Origin: JAYSFC01 sp041913505
GTDB taxonomy: Bacteria > Pseudomonadota > Gammaproteobacteria > Burkholderiales > Burkholderiaceae_C
DNA: 36,019 bases
NCBI GenBank assembly: GCA_041913505.1
Contig: JAYSFC010000024.1
Coordinates: forward strand, 1 to 36,019
Direction of reading: 5' to 3'
Under the pieces are notes generated by a model, which worked only from the letters and a program-made list of their open reading frames with translations, had not been told where the DNA came from and did no database searches. A program made the translations under genes and the position numbers. Of the stretch, positions 6,109-14,338 are shown in pieces (position 1 is the stretch's first letter; every line of letters starts with the position of its first letter).

Positions 6109-8973
6109 TCAGACCGCCCGCGCGACCTGGGGTGCGAGGGGGCCCGTGTGGCGCACGAGGCGCTTGAGTTCGGGAATGCAGGAGCCGCAGTTGGTGCCGC
6201 AGCGCAACTGGCCCTGCAATTGCGCGAAACGCGCATCGTCGGTGCCGTGGCAGCGCGCGAGCGCACCGGTGATGGCGCTCTCGTCCACATTGAAACAGGT
6301 GCACACCTGCTTGCCGCGCGATTGCAGCGCCACGGGCGGCTGTTCGCTGGGCACCAGCAGCAGGCGGCCGTAGCTTTGCGCGGGCAGGCCATCCTTGAGC
6401 AGGGCCGCGAGCCAGGCGCCAGCGCGCGTGTCGCCCGCCAGCAGCAGGGCCTCGACCGTGGTGTGATCGGCCTGGCGCGCGAGCCGCAGCGTGCGGCTTT
6501 GCTGGCGGCGCTTGTCCTGGTAGCGCAGCGTGTCGCGGCCCGCCAGGCCCAGCAGGGCCTCGATGCGCTGCAGCAGCGCGGGCTCGGGCGCCTCGTGCGC
6601 GGCTGCGCGCAGCAGCACGCCATGGCGCGCGCGCGCGGCGTCCTCCAGCGGCACCTGGCTCGAAAAAGGCACGCAGGCCGCGAACGGAAACTCCGGCATC
6701 AGCGCGGCCAGCGCTTCGCGCGTGGCCAGGGCGCCGTCCTCGGGCAGCCAGGCCATGGCCAGCAGTGTCCAGGGCAGCTCGGCCTTGAGCACCTTCACGG
6801 CCGCATGCTTGAGCTCGGGCTGCCTGGAGTGGGGGCAGTAGGCCGAGGTGGTGAGCGCGTTCACGCCCGCAAGCCGCTCGCCCGCGGACGAGCGCCCGCT
6901 CAGGTATTCGCTGCCCCAGTGCATGGCCATGAAGACCTGCGAAGGCGCCAGGCCCACGTCGGGCTGCACGGGCACCACGATAGAGCCGCGCTTGCTCGTC
7001 ACGTACACCAGATCGCCCTCGCGCAGCAGGCGCCGCTCCATGTCCTGCGGGTGCATCTGCAGGCTGGGTTCTGCCACGTGGCCGAACAGCCGGCCCAGTT
7101 GCCCGGTGCGGCTCATGCCGTGCCATTGGTCGCGCAGGCGGCCCGTGGTCAGGCTGAAGGGGTAGCGCGATTCGCGCGGCTCGGCCAGGGGCTGCCAGGG
7201 CAGTGCGGAAAAGCGCGCGCGTCCGTCGGGCGTGGGGAACAGGCCGTCCTCGTACAGCCGCGCGCGGCCCGCGCTGGCGCCTTCGGGCAGGGGCCACTGC
7301 TGGGGGCCCTGCGCGTCGAGCAGGGCCCAGGACAGGCCCGTGATGTCGAGGTCGCGCCCGCGCGTGCTCTCGCGGTGCTCGTTCCAGATCGCCTCGGCGC
7401 CCGCTGCCGCGTCGGCGGTCGCGTAGGGGAAGAGGCTCGCACGGCCCGTGCGCAGCCGGGCCTCGAGCCGGTGCGCGAATTGCACCGTGATCTGCCAGTC
7501 GTGCCGCGCTTCGCCGGGCGGGGGCACGGCGGGGCGCACGCGCGAGATGCGGCGCTCGCTGTTGGTCACGGTGCCGATCTTCTCGCCCCAGGTGGTGGCG
7601 GGCAGCAGCAGGTCGGCGTAGGCACAGGTCGCGGTGGTGGCGAAGGCCTCCTGCACCACCACGAACTCCGCGCGCTCGAGTGCGCGCCGCACCAGGGCTT
7701 GGTCGGGCAGGCTCTGTGCGGGGTTGGTGCAGGCGATCCACAGGGCCTTGATCTCGCCGTCGGCCGCGGCCTGGAACATCTCCACGGCGGTCTTGCCGGG
7801 CCGCTCGGGCACGCTGTCCACGCCCCAAAGTGCGGCCACCTCGGCGCGGTGCGCGGGGTTGGCGAGGTCGCGGTGGGCCGAGAGCAGGTTGGCCAGGCCG
7901 CCCACCTCGCGCCCGCCCATGGCGTTGGGCTGGCCCGTGAGCGAGAACGGCCCCGCGCCGGGCTTGCCGATCTGGCCGCAGGCCAGGTGCAGGTTGATGA
8001 GCGCGGCGTTCTTGGCCGTGCCGTTGGTGCTCTGGTTCAGGCCCTGGCAGTACAGGCTCAGCGTGGGCGCGCGGCACAGCGGGCCGTTCGCGCCGCCGGT
8101 GCCGCCCTGGGCAAACCACTGCGCGGCCTGGTGGATGTCTTCCTTGCGCAGGCCGCAGACCTCGGACACGCGATCGGGCGTGGCCTCGCGCACCAGGGTT
8201 TTGAGTTCGGCAAAGCCGCTCGTGTGGTGCTCGATGTAGTGCGCATCGATCCAGCCTTCCCACAGCATGGTGTTGAGCATGCCGTGGAACAGCATCACGT
8301 CGCTGCCGGGCTGCAGCGGCAGGAACAGGTCGGCGATGCCTGCCGTGTCGGTGCGGCGCGGGTCGGCCACGATCACCTTCATGCCCGGCTGTGCGGCACG
8401 GGCCTCCTCGATGCGGCGGAACAGCACCGGGTGCGCCCACGCCGTATTGCTGCCCACGATGAACAGGCAGCGCGCATGCTGTACGTCGTCGTAGCAGGCG
8501 GGCGGCGCGTCGGCGCCCAGCGTGGCCTTGTAGCCCGCCACGGCGCTGCTCATGCACAGACGCGAGTTGGTGTCGATGTTGTTGGTGCCCACCAGGCCCT
8601 TGGCGAGCTTGTTGAAGGCGTAGTAGTCCTCGGTGAGCAGCTGGCCGCTCACGTAGAAGCCCACGGCGTCGGGGCCGTGGCGCGTGATGGTGTCGGCGAA
8701 GCGATCGGCCGCGTGCTCCAGCGCCGCGTCCCAGCCCACAGGCGCGGGCGCCGCGCCGCGCGCTGTGCGCAGGGTGGGGCGCAGCAGCCGCGTCTGCCGC
8801 ACGAGTGGCGCGGCCGCCGTGAGGTGCAGGGTGCTGCCCTTGGTGCACAGGCGCCCGAAGTTGGCAGGGTGGTCCGGGTCGCCGCGCACGCCGGTGATGC
8901 GCGCGCCGTCGCTCTGGATCAGGACGCCGCAGCCGACGCCGCAATAGGGGCAGGTGGATCGGGTTTCTGGCAT
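6109..8973 (-). CDS. nasA: Assimilatory nitrate reductase catalytic subunit
   Basis: A 954-residue molybdoenzyme reducing nitrate to nitrite in the cytoplasm. The N-terminal [4Fe-4S] ligands are C8, C11, C15 and C43 (CPYCGVGC and RLCTKG). The large Mo-bis-MGD region follows, with motifs such as GTNNIDTNSRLCMSSAV, IVGSNTAWAHPV, GLNQSTNGTAKNAALINLH and GPFSLTGQPNAMGGREVGG. A BFD-like [2Fe-2S] domain closes the protein (C891-x-C893 with C925 and C929), as in other electron-accepting NasA enzymes. The ATG at 8973 fits the family start (MPETRSTCPYC). It lies 94 bp after nirD on the same strand. The reductant partner (ferredoxin, or a separate flavoprotein) is not in the window. Confidence 0.96.
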   Translation of the reverse strand: MPETRSTCPYCGVGCGVLIQSDGARITGVRGDPDHPANFGRLCTKGSTLHLTAAAPLVRQTRLLRPTLRTARGAAPAPVGWDAALEHAADRFADTITRHGPDAVGFYVSGQLLTEDYYAFNKLAKGLVGTNNIDTNSRLCMSSAVAGYKATLGADAPPACYDDVQHARCLFIVGSNTAWAHPVLFRRIEEARAAQPGMKVIVADPRRTDTAGIADLFLPLQPGSDVMLFHGMLNTMLWEGWIDAHYIEHHTSGFAELKTLVREATPDRVSEVCGLRKEDIHQAAQWFAQGGTGGANGPLCRAPTLSLYCQGLNQSTNGTAKNAALINLHLACGQIGKPGAGPFSLTGQPNAMGGREVGGLANLLSAHRDLANPAHRAEVAALWGVDSVPERPGKTAVEMFQAAADGEIKALWIACTNPAQSLPDQALVRRALERAEFVVVQEAFATTATCAYADLLLPATTWGEKIGTVTNSERRISRVRPAVPPPGEARHDWQITVQFAHRLEARLRTGRASLFPYATADAAAGAEAIWNEHRESTRGRDLDITGLSWALLDAQGPQQWPLPEGASAGRARLYEDGLFPTPDGRARFSALPWQPLAEPRESRYPFSLTTGRLRDQWHGMSRTGQLGRLFGHVAEPSLQMHPQDMERRLLREGDLVYVTSKRGSIVVPVQPDVGLAPSQVFMAMHWGSEYLSGRSSAGERLAGVNALTTSAYCPHSRQPELKHAAVKVLKAELPWTLLAMAWLPEDGALATREALAALMPEFPFAACVPFSSQVPLEDAARARHGVLLRAAAHEAPEPALLQRIEALLGLAGRDTLRYQDKRRQQSRTLRLARQADHTTVEALLLAGDTRAGAWLAALLKDGLPAQSYGRLLLVPSEQPPVALQSRGKQVCTCFNVDESAITGALARCHGTDDARFAQLQGQLRCGTNCGSCIPELKRLVRHTGPLAPQVARAV

Positions 8974-9018
8974 GGCGTACGGTTGATTGGGCGGAATGTG
9001 CTTGTACAGCAGTCTTTT

Positions 9019-9041
9019 ATTGCTATCTATTAAGTAGCAAA
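9019..9041. repeat. AT-rich inverted repeat between nirD and nasA
   Basis: TTGCTA (9020-9025) and TAGCAA (9035-9040) flank CTATTAAG-type sequence in an AT-rich island of the 94-bp nirD-nasA gap. It resembles the GCTAT heads of the other AT-rich elements here. Beside it (9041-9067, plus strand) ATTGCG occurs three times. The role is unknown; an mRNA stem or processing site in the operon is possible. Confidence 0.35.
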
Positions 9042-9067
9042 TTGCGCGAATGCGATTGCGATTGCGC

Positions 9068-9457
9068 TCAGGCGTCCGAGCCCGCGCAGCGGCGCACGGG
9101 GCCGGCGATGGGGCGCGTGAGGTCGGTGGCATGCCCCGCGAGCTCGGCCGCGTCGAGGTAGACCACGCCCGCCTCGACCTTCACGGCGAAGCGCGGCGTG
9201 CAGCCCTCGTCGGGTGCGGCGGCCTGGCCGTCGCACAGGCCGATGGTCCAGTTGTGCAGCGGGCAGGCCACGCTGGTGCCGAACACGATGCCCTGCGACA
9301 GCGGGCCGCCCTTGTGCGGGCAGCGGTCGAGCAGCGCAAAGACCTGGTCCGCGTCGTTGCGGAACACGGCCACGTCCAGGCCGTGCGCGCGCGTGACGCG
9401 GCGCGCGCCCAGCACGGGGATGTCGTCGGCGCGGCAGATGGGGGTCCATTGGGTCAT
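9068..9457 (-). CDS. nirD: Nitrite reductase (NADH) small subunit
   Basis: A 129-residue Rieske-fold subunit that pairs with NirB in cytoplasmic nitrite-to-ammonium reduction. Characteristic segments: MTQWTPICRADDIPVLGARR, AVFRNDADQVFALLDRCPHK and CPLHNWTIGLCDGQA. The Rieske-type ligand pairs C46-x-H48 and C65-x2-H68 are both present; as I recall, these are lost in the E. coli protein, so this copy might still hold a [2Fe-2S] cluster. The start is one base after the nirB stop, which indicates strong coupling. The tail after about residue 110 is poorly conserved. Confidence 0.95.
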   Translation of the reverse strand: MTQWTPICRADDIPVLGARRVTRAHGLDVAVFRNDADQVFALLDRCPHKGGPLSQGIVFGTSVACPLHNWTIGLCDGQAAAPDEGCTPRFAVKVEAGVVYLDAAELAGHATDLTRPIAGPVRRCAGSDA

Positions 9458-9458
9458 G

Positions 9459-11942
9459 TCAGGCCTCCTGGGGGGCGATGGGGGTGATGGGGATGAACTG
9501 GCGCCGGTCCACGGCGGCCTTGTCGAATTCGAACCAGGGGTCGGGCTCGCCGTCGAGCGCGAACTGCAGCTGCTCCCACAGTGCCTTGCGGCCCGCGGCG
9601 TCTTCGAGGATGCGTTTTTTCACGTAGTCCAGGCCCACGCGGTTCACGAAGTGCACGGTGCGCTCCAGGTACCAGCCCTCCAGGCGGTACAGCTGCATGA
9701 AGGCGCCCGTGTACTCCAGCACTTCCTCGGCGGTCTTGAGCTTGGTGAAGAAGTGCGCCACCTCGGTCTTGATGCCGCCGTTGCCGGCGATGTGCATCTC
9801 CCAGCCGCTGTCCACGCCGATGATGCCCACGTCCTTGATGCCGCTTTCGGCGCAGTTGCGCGGGCAGCCGCTGACGGCGAACTTCACCTTGTGCGGCGCG
9901 TACATGCGCCACATGGCACGCTCCAGGTCCTTGCCGAGCTGCGTGCTGTCCTGCGTGCCCATGCGGCACCACTCCGATCCGACGCAGGTCTTCACGGTGC
10001 GCAGGGCCTTGGCGTAGGCGTGGCCGCTGGGCATGCCGATGTCGCGCCAAACGGCCTGCAGGTCTTCCTTCTTCACGCCCAGCAGGTCGATGCGCTGGCC
10101 GCCTGTCACCTTCACGGTGGGGATCTGGTACTTGTCCACCGCGTCGGCGATGCGGCGCAGCTCGTCGGCCGTGGTCTCGCCTCCCCACATGCGCGGGATC
10201 ACGCTGTAGGTGCCGTCCTTCTGGATGTTGGCATGGCTGCGCTCGTTGATGGCGCGGCTTTGCGGGTCGTCCTGGGCCTCCTTGGGCCAGGTGCTGATCA
10301 GGTAGTAGTTCACGGCCGGGCGGCAGGTGGCGCAGCCGTTGGGCGTGCGCCATTCCATGAAGCGGAAGACGCTGTCGGTGGTGAGCAGCCGGTGCTCGCG
10401 GATGGCGTTGCGCACGGCCTGGTGGCCGTGGTCGGTGCAGCCGCACAGGGCGCGGGTCTTGGGCGTGGCCGAGTAGTCGCCGCCAGCCGTGGCCATGATG
10501 ATCTGCTCCACCAGGCCCGTGCACGAGCCGCAGCTCGCGCTGGCCTTGGTGTGCTTGCGCACCTCCTCGAGCGTGAACAGGCCCTTTTCCTTGATGGCCT
10601 TGCAGATCGTGCCTTTGGTCACGCCGTTGCAGCCGCAGACCTCGTCGCTGTCCTGCATGGCCGCGGCCTTGTTGTGGCCCTGGTGGCCCCCGTCGCCGAT
10701 GTTGCTCTCGCCGAACATGAGTTTGTCGCGGATGTCGCCAACGGCGCGCCCGTCGCGCAGCAGCTTGAAGTACCAGCTGCCGTCCACCGTGTCGCCATAG
10801 AGGCACGCGCCCACGAGCTTGTCGTCCTTGAGTACGAGCTTTTTGTAGACACCGCCCCCGTCGGCATGCGGGTCGCTCAGCACGATCTCCTCGGTTCCCG
10901 GGCCGCCCTGGAAGTCGCCCGCGCTGAACAGGTCGATGCCTGTCACCTTGAGCTTGGTGGACGTGAGCGAGCCCTGGTAGCGCCCGATGCCGAATTCGGC
11001 CAGGTGGTTGGCCAGCACTTTGCCTTGCTCGAACAGCGGCGCCACGAGCCCGTAGGCAATGCCCCGGTGCGCGGCGCATTCGCCCACGGCGTAGATGCGC
11101 GCGTCGGTGGTGGTTTGCAGCGTGTCGCTGACCACGATGCCGCGGTTCACGTGCAGGCGCATCTTCTCGGCCAGCTGCGTGTTGGGGCGGATGCCCACGG
11201 CCATCACCACGAGCTGCGCGGGTGCCTCGGTGCCGTCCTTGAACCGCACCGCGCGCACCCGGCCACTCTGGCCGTCTTCAGCGTCGCCCACCAGCTCCTG
11301 GGTCTGCGCCTGCATCAGGAACTGCATGCCGCGCTCGGCCAGCGACTTCTGCAGCATCTTGCCCGCCACGTCGTCGAGCTGGCGCTCCATGAGCCACTCG
11401 CCCGCGTGCACCACGGTGACCTGCATGCCGCGCTTCATGAGGCCGTTGGCGGCCTCCAGCCCGAGCAGGCCGCCGCCGATCACCACGGCATGCCGGTACG
11501 TGGCGGCCGCGCGGATCATCGCCTCGGTATCGGCGATGTCGCGGTAGGCCAGCACGCCGTCCAGCTCCTTGCCCGGGATCGGCAGCATGAACGGGTTGGA
11601 GCCCGTGGCGAGGATGAGCCGGTCGTACCCGGTGCTGACGCGCTCGCCGGCCGCGTTGGTGGCATGCACCACGCGGTGCACACGGTCCACGTCGGTGACG
11701 GTGCAGCCCGCGTGCAGCGCGATGCCGTTGTCCTCGTACCAGGCCCAGTCGTTGAGGATGATCTCGTCTACGGTCTGCTCGCCCGCGAGCACGGGCGACA
11801 GCAGGATGCGGTTGTAGTTGGGGTGCGGCTCGGCGCCGAACACCGTGATGTCGTAGAGATCGGGAGCGATCTTCAGCAGTTCCTCGAGCGTGCGCACGCC
11901 CGCCATGCCGTTGCCAATCAACACCAGTCTGGATTTTTTCAT
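9459..11942 (-). CDS. nirB: Nitrite reductase (NADH) large subunit
   Basis: An 827-residue cytoplasmic enzyme reducing nitrite to ammonium with NADH. Order of parts: FAD/NAD domain (LVLIGNGMAGVRTLEELL at the N-terminus, VVIGGGLLGLEAANGL in the middle of that domain), BFD-like [2Fe-2S] segments (VCGCNGVTKGTICKAIKEKG and SCGSCTGLVEQI, then CGCTDHG and CATCRPAVNYYL), and the ferredoxin-like plus siroheme/[4Fe-4S] core, with C653-x5-C659 (TCVGSEWC) and C693-x3-C697 (GCPRNC). Length is as usual for NirB. It is the first gene of the nirB-nirD-nasA-ybiB-cobA unit and is preceded by a sigma-54 promoter, ANTAR-type hairpins and a terminator. The ribosome site is a GGGGG run about six bases before the ATG. 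Confidence 0.97.
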   Translation of the reverse strand: MKKSRLVLIGNGMAGVRTLEELLKIAPDLYDITVFGAEPHPNYNRILLSPVLAGEQTVDEIILNDWAWYEDNGIALHAGCTVTDVDRVHRVVHATNAAGERVSTGYDRLILATGSNPFMLPIPGKELDGVLAYRDIADTEAMIRAAATYRHAVVIGGGLLGLEAANGLMKRGMQVTVVHAGEWLMERQLDDVAGKMLQKSLAERGMQFLMQAQTQELVGDAEDGQSGRVRAVRFKDGTEAPAQLVVMAVGIRPNTQLAEKMRLHVNRGIVVSDTLQTTTDARIYAVGECAAHRGIAYGLVAPLFEQGKVLANHLAEFGIGRYQGSLTSTKLKVTGIDLFSAGDFQGGPGTEEIVLSDPHADGGGVYKKLVLKDDKLVGACLYGDTVDGSWYFKLLRDGRAVGDIRDKLMFGESNIGDGGHQGHNKAAAMQDSDEVCGCNGVTKGTICKAIKEKGLFTLEEVRKHTKASASCGSCTGLVEQIIMATAGGDYSATPKTRALCGCTDHGHQAVRNAIREHRLLTTDSVFRFMEWRTPNGCATCRPAVNYYLISTWPKEAQDDPQSRAINERSHANIQKDGTYSVIPRMWGGETTADELRRIADAVDKYQIPTVKVTGGQRIDLLGVKKEDLQAVWRDIGMPSGHAYAKALRTVKTCVGSEWCRMGTQDSTQLGKDLERAMWRMYAPHKVKFAVSGCPRNCAESGIKDVGIIGVDSGWEMHIAGNGGIKTEVAHFFTKLKTAEEVLEYTGAFMQLYRLEGWYLERTVHFVNRVGLDYVKKRILEDAAGRKALWEQLQFALDGEPDPWFEFDKAAVDRRQFIPITPIAPQEA

Positions 11943-12007
11943 CGTGACCCCCGTCGGTAGTGCGCCTGTCCCTGTCCGTCCGGTAGGGGACGACGCACGT
12001 ACAAAAC

Positions 12008-12063
12008 AAAAAAGGCGTCCGCACGGGTTGCGCAGGTCAAGCTCGCGCAGCCGTGGGGACGCC
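12008..12063 (-). terminator. Intrinsic terminator inside the nirB leader
   Basis: Minus strand: GGCGTCCCCACGG (12063-12051) pairs with CCGTGCGGACGCC (12026-12014) with one mismatch, and T6 follows (12013-12008). An inner TGCGC / GCGCA stem caps it. It lies between the nirB promoter and start codon, so transcription should stop unless antitermination occurs. Confidence 0.85.
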
Positions 12064-12123
12064 TTCGTCCTGGGGGCCGATCCGCCGTTGCACCGGACCC
12101 CGCGCGACCGTCGGTGGTCGCGC
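12057..12123 (-). promoter_or_regulatory. ANTAR-target leader hairpins of nirB
   Basis: First hairpin (12123-12102): stem GCGCGACC / GGTCGCGC with the six-base loop ACCGAC, which has A at position 1 and G at position 4 as in known ANTAR RNA targets. Second hairpin (12070-12057): GGAC, loop GAAGGC, GTCC; its 3' arm is part of the 5' arm of the terminator, so forming it excludes the terminator. Its loop keeps G4 but has G at position 1. A middle stem (GGGG with CCCC) can form between them. Confidence 0.75.
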
Positions 12124-12132
12124 CCGAGGTCA

Positions 12133-12148
12133 TGCAAGGTGCGTGCCA
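12133..12148 (-). promoter_or_regulatory. Sigma-54 promoter of nirB
   Basis: Minus strand TGGCACGCACCTTGCA (12148-12133) matches the -24/-12 consensus TGGCACG-N4-TTGCA exactly, with GG and GC ten bases apart. Transcription should start near 12122, at the first leader hairpin. An NtrC-type activator would be required. Confidence 0.88.
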
Positions 12149-12386
12149 GGGTTGTCGGCAGGCACGGACGTGGCGTGGGTGGCCGGTGCGGGTGGCAGGG
12201 CCGGTGCCGTGGGCTGATTTGGTGCACGGCCGCCTGCTTGCCGTGCATGGTGCGCTGCCGGATGGCTGGCTTCACATAATTGTTTCAAGCGTGAGGATTT
12301 GCATCTAGCATGTGCGCCAGATCACATACACAGACCGCAGGGGGTTGACTGCGGCGGGGCTTGAAGATTTTCTTGGAGGGGTTTCA

Positions 12387-12872
12387 ATGAGAGTCAATCT
12401 GCCTGTCAGTACGCATGAGTACCTGTTCCCCAAAGGCCAGACGCTGGTGTCGACCACCGACCTCAAGGGCCGCATCCTCTACTGCAACCCGATGTTCATC
12501 GAGGTCAGCGGCTACGAGCGGGAGGACCTGCTGGGCCAGCCCCACAACATGATTCGCCACCCCGACATGCCCGAGGAAGCCTTCCGCGACATGTGGGAAA
12601 CCATCTCGAGCGGGTTGCCCTGGTCCGCACCCGTGAAGAACCGGCGCAAGAACGGCGACTATTACTGGGTGATGGCCAATGTCACCCCGCTCATGGACGG
12701 CGATCAGCCCTCGGGCTACATGTCGGTGCGCACCGAGGCCACGCGCGAGCAGATCCAGGCGGCCGAGCGCCTGTACCAGACCATGCGTGCGGAGAAGGAT
12801 GCGGGCCGCCAGGTCCATGTGCTGCGCGCCGGCCATCTCATCAAGAACAATCTCTGGGGCAGGGTGAGCTAG
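12387..12872 (+). CDS. PAS domain part of a split Aer-type chemoreceptor
   Basis: 161 residues forming a single PAS sensor (about 12-120): GQTLVSTTDLKGRILYCNPM, FIEVSGYEREDLLGQPHNMI, RHPDMPEEAFRDMWETI and NGDYYWVMANVTPL are close to Aer-type redox or energy-taxis receptors. A good ribosome site, GGAGGG, lies six bases before the ATG. The frame ends at TAG (12870-12872), and the same frame resumes at ATG 12876 with the membrane and signalling part. A normal receptor of this type is one polypeptide, so this is either a nonsense mutation (TAG could derive from CAG, TGG, AAG or GAG by one change) or a two-piece receptor made by re-initiation. It is divergent from nirB. Confidence 0.85.
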   Translation: MRVNLPVSTHEYLFPKGQTLVSTTDLKGRILYCNPMFIEVSGYEREDLLGQPHNMIRHPDMPEEAFRDMWETISSGLPWSAPVKNRRKNGDYYWVMANVTPLMDGDQPSGYMSVRTEATREQIQAAERLYQTMRAEKDAGRQVHVLRAGHLIKNNLWGRVS

Positions 12873-12875
12873 CTC

Positions 12876-14051
12876 ATGGGCCTGGGGCTGCTGGGCAAGC
12901 TGTGCATGGTCTTCCTGGTGGTGTTGGCGGCGGCCTTCGCGGCCGCCACGGTGGGTGGGCAGAGCATGGGCCTGTGGGCTGGCCTGTCCTGGCTTGCAGC
13001 CTGCGTGGTGGCCGTGGTGGCCACGGGCTATGCCTATGGGCTCACGGTGTCGCCGCTCACGCAGATGGTGCGCACGGCCAACCGGCTCGCGGCGGGCGAT
13101 CTCACACAGACGATCCAGGTTACGCACAAGGGCGTGGTGGGCGATCTCGAGAAGGCCCTGGGCCAGCTCAACGTGAATCTGCTGTCCATCGTGCGCGATG
13201 CGCGCGACGAGAGCGACAAGATGCGCGTCTCCACGCGCGAGATCGCCCAGGGCAACCAGGACCTGTCCTCGCGCACCGAAACCCAGGCCAGCAACCTGCA
13301 GCAGACCGCCGCCTCGATGGAGCAGATCACGGGCACCGTCAAGCACACGGCGGATTCCGCGCACCAGGCCACTGAACTGGCCACGCAGGCCACCAAGGTG
13401 GCCGAGCGCAGCAGCGACGCTGTGGACGGCGTGGCCGACACCATGAGGCAGATCCAGGCCGCCTCGGGCCGCATCGGCGAGATCACGCAGCTCATCGACA
13501 GCATCGCGTTCCAGACCAACATCCTCGCGCTCAATGCGGCCGTGGAGGCCGCACGTGCGGGCGACCAGGGGCGCGGCTTCGCCGTGGTGGCGGCCGAGGT
13601 ACGCAGCCTCTCGCACCGCACGCTGGCGGCGGCCAAGGAGATTCGCCAGCTCATCGACGACTCGGCCGCCAAGGTGCACGAGGGCAACCAGAAGACCGAC
13701 GTGGCGCAGAAGACCATGGCCGAGTCGCTGGGCTTGGTGCGCCGCGTGAACGTGCTCATCGGCGAAATCCACAGCGCCTCGAATGAGCAACTCAGCGGCA
13801 TCTCGCAGGTCAACTCGGCCGTGGCGCACCTGGACACCATCACCCAGCAGAACGCGGCGCTGGTTGAGCAGAACGCGGCTTCGGCCATGGCCCTGCAGGT
13901 CCAGGCCCAGACCGTGGCCGAAACGGTGCAGGTGTTCCGCCTCGATGCGGGGCCCCAGTCCGCAGCACCCGACGCCGTGGCTCTGCGCCGCGCCATGAAG
14001 GCACAGGCGCGCCCGCAGGGCGCCGTGCCGCCTGCGCTCAGTGCCGGCTGA
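12876..14051 (+). CDS. Methyl-accepting chemotaxis signalling part of the split receptor
   Basis: 391 residues in the same frame as the preceding PAS segment, separated only by TAG-CTC. Two hydrophobic segments (about 7-27 and 33-56) are followed by a HAMP-like linker (LTVSPLTQMVRTANRLAAGD) and a long methyl-accepting coiled coil. The conserved hairpin tip IDSIAFQTNILALNAAVEAA, followed by RAGDQGRGFAVVAAEVRSLS, binds CheA/CheW in the family. No C-terminal NWETF-type tether is seen. ATG 12876 could be used by ribosomes ending at the TAG, but no separate strong ribosome site is visible. If no re-initiation occurs this part is a pseudogene remnant. Confidence 0.85.
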   Translation: MGLGLLGKLCMVFLVVLAAAFAAATVGGQSMGLWAGLSWLAACVVAVVATGYAYGLTVSPLTQMVRTANRLAAGDLTQTIQVTHKGVVGDLEKALGQLNVNLLSIVRDARDESDKMRVSTREIAQGNQDLSSRTETQASNLQQTAASMEQITGTVKHTADSAHQATELATQATKVAERSSDAVDGVADTMRQIQAASGRIGEITQLIDSIAFQTNILALNAAVEAARAGDQGRGFAVVAAEVRSLSHRTLAAAKEIRQLIDDSAAKVHEGNQKTDVAQKTMAESLGLVRRVNVLIGEIHSASNEQLSGISQVNSAVAHLDTITQQNAALVEQNAASAMALQVQAQTVAETVQVFRLDAGPQSAAPDAVALRRAMKAQARPQGAVPPALSAG

Positions 14052-14247
14052 GGGGCGCACCGCGGCGCTCCGGGCGCAAATCGTTAACAGCTTCGCGCGA
14101 GTGGCCATCGCCACGTTTTCTGGTGCGGGGCCGCCTGGGCGGTGAGGGCCAGGTCGGCCTGTCGGGGCTCATCCAGCTCGACGGCAGCCTGCTGGGAGGG
14201 CGGCGCTGCGCACGGGCTGCGTAATTTTTTGTTCCACACACGGGGCG

Positions 14248-14267
14248 ATGGGGGCGAAAACCCCCAT
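14248..14267. promoter_or_regulatory. Hairpin in the gap before the CBS-domain gene
   Basis: ATGGGGG, loop CGAAAA, CCCCCAT: a perfect 7-bp stem in the 287-bp gap 14052-14338. No T run follows, so it is a poor intrinsic terminator. A TTGACA at 14297-14302 could be the -35 of the CBS gene, but no convincing -10 follows. Nothing else was recognised in the gap. Confidence 0.35.
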
Positions 14268-14338
14268 GGCCCTGTTGCATTGAATGCGGAGTTCGGTTGA
14301 CACTAGGCCCCAGAACCGAGTTCTTCCGGGAGGCTCCA

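Noticed and set aside
9198..11960. Very long open frame on the plus strand opposite nirB
   Set aside because: It is the antisense shadow of nirB in GC-rich DNA: His/Val/Ala-rich translation without any known domain. The same applies to the long frames opposite nasA and the transglutaminase gene.
12262..12355. FNR-type or flagellar sigma-28 site for the split chemoreceptor
   Set aside because: TCAC...GTGA and TTGAC fragments occur, but no TTGAT-N4-ATCAA or sigma-28 pattern is complete.
14100..14225. Decayed gene between the chemoreceptor and the CBS-domain gene
   Set aside because: The frames give short GC-rich peptides with no recognisable homology or start signal; left as non-coding.
14248..14267. 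Hairpin with a six-base loop as a third ANTAR target before the CBS gene
   Set aside because: The loop is CGAAAA, with C at position 1 and A at position 4, and no terminator follows.
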